A stretch of DNA of 10,062 nt from positions 1-10,062 of the forward strand of contig JAIRRF010000198.1 in NCBI GenBank assembly GCA_031256115.1. Reading direction: 5' to 3'. Under the pieces are notes generated by a model that did no database searches, had not been told where the DNA came from, and saw only the letters and a list, made by a program, of their open reading frames with translations. Both the position numbers and the translations under genes were made by a program. Shown here in pieces: positions 6,460-10,062 of this stretch. This DNA is from Treponema sp. GTDB taxonomy: Bacteria; Spirochaetota; Spirochaetia; Treponematales; Breznakiellaceae. Numbering within the stretch: position 1 is the first letter of the stretch; each line of letters opens with the position of its first letter.

Positions 6460-7428
6460 GTGATAAACGGCAATTATGCATTAAATATATTTGTAAATTA
6501 TAAAAAATTCTGGGTTGCGTTTTTTTTGGTTATTGCGCTGTTTATTATAGGCGAGATTGCGGTTGGTAATTTTCTGAGTCTGTCGCAGCTTTTTCTTATG
6601 GTTAAAATGTCGGCCTTAATTGCGCTGTTTGCCCTCTGCCAAATGGCTGTAATGTGTGTCGGCGGAAACGGGCTTGACTTGTCTATTGGGTTTACCGCCA
6701 CTATAACGGCGGTTTTTACCGCCGGTATTATGGACGGCAGGAACGAAAATTTATTACCGGCCATAATTACCGCCATTGCCATTGGCATGGTCATCGGTAT
6801 GGTTAATGGGGCACTGACCGCATATGTAAAACTCCCGCCGTTAATTGTAACCCTGGCCATGTCGAGCATTTTACAGGGGATAATCAATGTATATACCGCC
6901 GGCAAAAATATTACCGGAAGGCCTGCGCCCGTCTTACAGTTGATTGCGGCAAAATCGACCGGGATGATGCCAAACATAGTGTTTTTACTTGCCGTAATTC
7001 TGGTTGTTGTGATGGTTATAATGAACAAAACAGGATGCGGAAGACTCATGTTCGGTGTGGGCGCCAATGAAAGGGCCGCTTACTTAAGCGGGATAAACGT
7101 AAGATTAGTCCGCTTTTGTGCATTTGTTTTCAGCGGTATCTGGGCGGGTTTGATTGGGCTTTTACTGCTTGGGAACATGGGGATTGCATTTAAGGATATG
7201 GGGTCCACATACGTTATGCCGAGTATAGCGGCGGCAGTTGTAGGAGGCGTTTCCATGGGAGGCGGTGAAGGAAACTACCTTGGCGTTATCCTCGGATCTT
7301 TTGTTCTGCAATCCCTTACAAACCTTTTGGTGGGTCTTGGTTGGGGAGATGCAGGAAAATGGCTTGGTTTCGGCATAGTGCTTTTCATCATGCTTGTGTT
7401 TTATACAAGAGAAAAAAGAACTAAATAA
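6460..7428 (+). CDS. Sugar ABC transporter permease (RbsC-type, BPD_transp_2), subunit 2
   Basis: This is a second, clearly different RbsC-type permease. The motif GGNGLDLSIGF (68-78) and the late segment SIAAAVVGGVSMGGGEGN identify the family; the rest is a series of hydrophobic segments ending in a basic tail, YTREKRTK. Two non-identical permeases imply a heterodimeric channel, as in LsrCD-type systems, rather than the homodimer of RbsC. I chose the GTG at 6460, giving 322 residues, because it lies one base after the upstream stop behind a G-rich stretch and gives a natural N-terminus (MINGNYALNIF). An in-frame ATG at 6421 would add 13 residues and a 38-base overlap but has no visible ribosome binding site. 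The flavoenzyme gene follows after 23 bases. Confidence 0.88.
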   Translation: MINGNYALNIFVNYKKFWVAFFLVIALFIIGEIAVGNFLSLSQLFLMVKMSALIALFALCQMAVMCVGGNGLDLSIGFTATITAVFTAGIMDGRNENLLPAIITAIAIGMVIGMVNGALTAYVKLPPLIVTLAMSSILQGIINVYTAGKNITGRPAPVLQLIAAKSTGMMPNIVFLLAVILVVVMVIMNKTGCGRLMFGVGANERAAYLSGINVRLVRFCAFVFSGIWAGLIGLLLLGNMGIAFKDMGSTYVMPSIAAAVVGGVSMGGGEGNYLGVILGSFVLQSLTNLLVGLGWGDAGKWLGFGIVLFIMLVFYTREKRTK

Positions 7429-7451
7429 TTTATTTTTTATGGAGGCTATTT

Positions 7452-9572
7452 ATGGAAAAGAATTTTAAGAACCTGTTCACGCCAATTAAAATCGGGAACA
7501 TGACCGTACCCAACAGGGTCGTACAAGTGCCTACCGACATAAGCACGGGCGATTCCGACGGCGCCGTCAATGATAGGGTGATCGCCTACCATGAGGAACT
7601 TGCTAAAGGCGGGACGGGACTTATTATAGTCGGAGCCTCTACGCCCGACAGGGAAACCGGAAGGCCCACCGTAACCTGCCTGTCGGTTGACGCCGATTTC
7701 TTTATTCCGGGACTTCACCGCCTTGCCCATGCAATGCAGAAACACGGGGCAAAATGCGCCGTGCAGATACAGCACCCCGGCAGACAGGCGGCATATCCCC
7801 GTAAAAATCAAATGTCATGCTCCGACATGATTTCCGACCTTCCCGGTTCGGCGGGACATGAAGTCATTTATGCCGGCGACACAGCCCAGGGCAAAATCGC
7901 CAGGGAAATGAGCGTAGACGAGGTATACGACCTTATCGAAAAATTTGCCGAAGCAGCCTGGAGGGTGCAGCAGGCCGGTTTTGATTGTGTAGAACTTCAC
8001 GGGGCCCACGGTTATCTGATAGCGCAGTTTATGAGCCCCTACACCAATAAGAGGAATGACCGTTTCGGCGCCACCCTCACAGGCCGCATGCGCTTTCCCC
8101 TGGAAATTATTGACAGGATTAAAAGAAAATGCGGTCCGAACTTCCCGATACTGGTACGCTATTCCGGCGAAGAATGGATGCCGGGAAGCCGCTTTATCGA
8201 TGAATCCAAAGAGATAGCAAAAATGTTCGAAGCGGCCGGTGTTGCGGCGCTTGACATAAGCGCAGGCATTTTCGACGCTCCCGGACCGACCATGGACCCG
8301 ATGTACTATGAAGAAGGCTGGAACACCTACACCTCTGAGGCTGTTAAGAGCGTTGTCTCTATACCTGTCATCACAAGCCATACACTCCGCAGCCCGGAAT
8401 ACTGCGACAAGATCATAGGCGAAGGTAAAACCGACATGGCGGGACTTTCGAGGCAGCTCATAGCCGATCCTTATTGGGCAAACAAAGCAAAGGCAGGCAA
8501 ACCCGAAGAAATCAGAAAATGTATTTCCTGTCTTATAGGCTGTTGGAAAGAATCTCTTATGATAAAAAGAGAAATGCGCTGCGCCATAAACCCCGCGGTG
8601 GGCGATATGCGTTTCCTGGATATTCAATCCGCCAAAACCCAGCTAAAAGCAGCAATAATCGGCGGAGGCATTGCCGGAATGGAAGCGGCGAGAATTGCAG
8701 CACTTAGGGGGCATAAAGTAACAATTTTGGAAAAAGACAACGAACTCGGAGGAATTTTACGTACATGCTGCATGGTCCCGGCCAAACAGAAAATGAAATG
8801 GTATATGGACTGGATCCGCAGGCAAATCGCCGGACTTGGTATTGAAGTCCGCCTGAATGTTGACGCAGCGAAAGAAGATTTGTCGAAGTTTGATGTGGTG
8901 CTTGCCGGAACGGGAGGCAAAACATTTGTGCCGGATATACCAGGGGCAGATAAAGCCGTTAAGTTTGAAGATGTTTTGATCTGCGCCCGCAAAAACTGCG
9001 AATTCTGGCCTAAAGAGGGCAAGCCCGAAGCGGCAAAAACCGGACAGAAAGTTATCGTATGGGGCAACCACTACGCAGCCAGCGATACAGCGGAAGCTTT
9101 GGCAATACGCGGCAGGGAAGTGATCCTTGTTACAGAGGATGCTGAGTTCTGCCCGGATATCGAACCGATACACAGGGAAGTCATGAAGATGCGATTTGCC
9201 GGCGGCAACGCCCAGGGCCTTGAAGGCACACCGATCAAAATCCCGGTGGTCATTCATACAAAGTCTACGATTCTGGAAATAAAAGCAGACTCGGTTGTAT
9301 TAATGGATGCTAATTTCAGGAAAGAAGTTATTAAGGCGGATACGGTGATTTTAGCCAAACAGGTTCCGGATGACACGTTGTTCAATTCGCTGCGTGACAA
9401 GGGGCTTAAGATTCAAAACATTGGGGATTCCCGTGCTGTCATGAATGTACGGAACGCCATGACCAACGGCGCAGAGGCCGGTTTATTGCTGGACGAGGGC
9501 ATCTTTATGAACGCAAACGGAATTTTGTCGGGGGGATTGCCTCTGGATGTAGAAAAGCAGATGGCGAGGTAA
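7452..9572 (+). CDS. Old-yellow-enzyme-type NADH:flavin oxidoreductase / 2,4-dienoyl-CoA reductase-like iron-sulfur flavoprotein
   Basis: This 706-residue protein has the three-part design of 2,4-dienoyl-CoA reductase (FadH), BaiCD-type and daidzein-reductase-type enzymes. An FMN TIM barrel fills about residues 1-350, with HGAHGYLIAQFMSPYTNKR carrying H183, H186 and Y188 at the OYE substrate site. A cysteine cluster C357, C360, C364 and C377 (CISCLIGC, then RCAINP) should hold a 4Fe-4S cluster. An FAD domain begins at GGGIAG (404-409). The inserted NAD(P) domain has VIVWGNHYAASDTAEAL (534-550) where GxGxxG/A is expected. Electrons would pass NAD(P)H to FAD to Fe-S to FMN to an activated C=C bond. 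The protein is cytoplasmic; no signal is seen. GGAGG lies six bases before the ATG. It is cotranscribed with the sugar transporter and a dehydrogenase, so it probably reduces an enone-like intermediate or aglycone from the imported compound. Substrate unknown. Confidence 0.9.
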   Translation: MEKNFKNLFTPIKIGNMTVPNRVVQVPTDISTGDSDGAVNDRVIAYHEELAKGGTGLIIVGASTPDRETGRPTVTCLSVDADFFIPGLHRLAHAMQKHGAKCAVQIQHPGRQAAYPRKNQMSCSDMISDLPGSAGHEVIYAGDTAQGKIAREMSVDEVYDLIEKFAEAAWRVQQAGFDCVELHGAHGYLIAQFMSPYTNKRNDRFGATLTGRMRFPLEIIDRIKRKCGPNFPILVRYSGEEWMPGSRFIDESKEIAKMFEAAGVAALDISAGIFDAPGPTMDPMYYEEGWNTYTSEAVKSVVSIPVITSHTLRSPEYCDKIIGEGKTDMAGLSRQLIADPYWANKAKAGKPEEIRKCISCLIGCWKESLMIKREMRCAINPAVGDMRFLDIQSAKTQLKAAIIGGGIAGMEAARIAALRGHKVTILEKDNELGGILRTCCMVPAKQKMKWYMDWIRRQIAGLGIEVRLNVDAAKEDLSKFDVVLAGTGGKTFVPDIPGADKAVKFEDVLICARKNCEFWPKEGKPEAAKTGQKVIVWGNHYAASDTAEALAIRGREVILVTEDAEFCPDIEPIHREVMKMRFAGGNAQGLEGTPIKIPVVIHTKSTILEIKADSVVLMDANFRKEVIKADTVILAKQVPDDTLFNSLRDKGLKIQNIGDSRAVMNVRNAMTNGAEAGLLLDEGIFMNANGILSGGLPLDVEKQMAR

Positions 9573-9574
9573 AT

Positions 9575-10062
9575 ATGAAAAGAATTCGTACAGGTGTTAT
9601 CGGTACCGGTTTTATCGGAGTAGTGCATATTGAACAACTCCGCCGGTTGGGTTATGTGGATGTGGTTGCCCTGGCCGAAACCCAGGACCACCAGAAAAAG
9701 GCAGAGGCCTTGTCGGTTCCAAAAGGATATTCCGATTACAAAGAAATGATAGACAAGGAAAACCTTGATTGCGTGCATATTTGCACGGGAAACAACACTC
9801 ATTTTGAAATGGTGGATTATGCTTTGGACAAGGGGCTTAATGTGGTATGCGAAAAGCCCCTGACCCTTAATTCAGCAGATGCAGAAAAACTTGTCAAAAA
9901 AGCCGGGGAAAAAGGACTTATTAACGCGGTTAACTACAACTACCGGTACTATCCTTTGGTGTACCAGATGAGGGAAATGGTCCGCGCCGGGGAATTGGGA
10001 GATGTATACACTGTTCACGGCGCCTATTTGCAGGACTGGCTTTACCTTGACACGGATTACAA
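9575..10062 (+). CDS. Gfo/Idh/MocA-family NAD(P)-dependent oxidoreductase (partial, 3' end outside window)
   Basis: The first 162 codons are visible. The N-terminus has a canonical dinucleotide loop, GVIGTGFIG (7-15), a strand ending in ALAE that places the ribose-binding acid at E35, CTGNNTH (70-76), and the family motif CEKPL with E93, K94 and P95. NYNYRYYP after it is typical of sugar and glycoside dehydrogenases of this family. It is a different paralogue from the dehydrogenase at 1431-2543, with a complete GxGxxG and a standard EKP. The ATG lies two bases after the flavoenzyme stop, behind GAGG within that gene's last codons, so it is in the same operon. It probably oxidises a hydroxyl of the imported substrate or a later intermediate. 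Family is sure; substrate and C-terminal domain cannot be judged. Confidence 0.88.
   Translation, partial: MKRIRTGVIGTGFIGVVHIEQLRRLGYVDVVALAETQDHQKKAEALSVPKGYSDYKEMIDKENLDCVHICTGNNTHFEMVDYALDKGLNVVCEKPLTLNSADAEKLVKKAGEKGLINAVNYNYRYYPLVYQMREMVRAGELGDVYTVHGAYLQDWLYLDTDY

Noticed and set aside
6498..7067. 189-codon open frame on the minus strand
   Set aside because: It is antisense to the second permease. Its Thr/Ile-rich hydrophobic translation is what the complement of membrane-segment codons gives, with no family resemblance.
7815..8627. 270-codon open frame on the minus strand
   Set aside because: It lies wholly inside the flavoprotein gene, whose domains and motifs are unmistakable. The antisense translation shows no recognisable domain and arises from the codon use of the sense gene.
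8624..9257. Overlapping antisense open frames of 147 and 166 codons
   Set aside because: Both are opposite the FAD/NAD(P) domains of the flavoprotein gene and have no motif or convincing ribosome binding site.
1..10062. CRISPR arrays, tRNA or rRNA genes, insertion sequences
   Set aside because: I looked for regularly spaced repeats, tRNA-like cloverleaves and transposase-like reading frames and saw none.

Overview
The window is a carbohydrate-type catabolic locus built from two divergent gene sets that share one promoter region (2544-2766). It looks bacterial, with dense genes, strong GGAGG-type ribosome binding sites, moderate GC content by eye and stop-to-start gene junctions. A diffusely defined lipobox (FIS-Cys) and a flavoenzyme with a cysteine cluster typical of anaerobes fit a host-associated anaerobe. 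My best guess is a Treponema-like spirochaete, possibly a gut one. This is an impression from sequence style, not a phylogenetic result.

The leftward set runs from about 2543 to beyond the left edge. In transcription order it holds a Gfo/Idh/MocA-family dehydrogenase (1431-2543), a xylose-isomerase-like TIM-barrel protein with a complete metal-ligand set (459-1361), and the first 152 codons of a uroporphyrinogen-decarboxylase-superfamily protein (1-458). The last one starts at a GTG directly after the stop of the gene before it. A tandem 27-bp palindromic repeat straddles the stop codon of the dehydrogenase gene.

The rightward set (2767 to the right edge) holds a lipoprotein sugar-binding protein, a structured spacer of about 100 bases, a double-domain sugar ABC ATPase, two different RbsC-type permeases, a large old-yellow-enzyme/2,4-dienoyl-CoA-reductase-type flavoprotein, and the start of a second Gfo/Idh/MocA dehydrogenase. 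The genes from the ATPase onward overlap or lie within about 25 bases of each other, so they are almost certainly one transcript.

Reading the genes together: the binding protein, ATPase and two permeases import a sugar, polyol or small glycoside. Two NAD(P)-dependent dehydrogenases and a TIM-barrel isomerase/lyase-like protein then oxidise and rearrange it. The OYE-type flavoenzyme probably reduces an activated C=C bond in a product or aglycone. The gene set resembles oxidoreductive (keto-intermediate) sugar or glycoside catabolism rather than phosphorylation-first catabolism. No kinase, classical glycosidase or regulator gene is visible. The substrate cannot be read from the sequence.

The points most worth a second look are the in-frame tandem palindrome across the dehydrogenase stop codon, the long hairpin with alternative pairings between the binding-protein and ATPase genes, the matched degeneration of one ATP site in the ATPase, the unusual second nucleotide-binding motif in the flavoprotein, and the mirror-image -35 regions of the divergent promoters.
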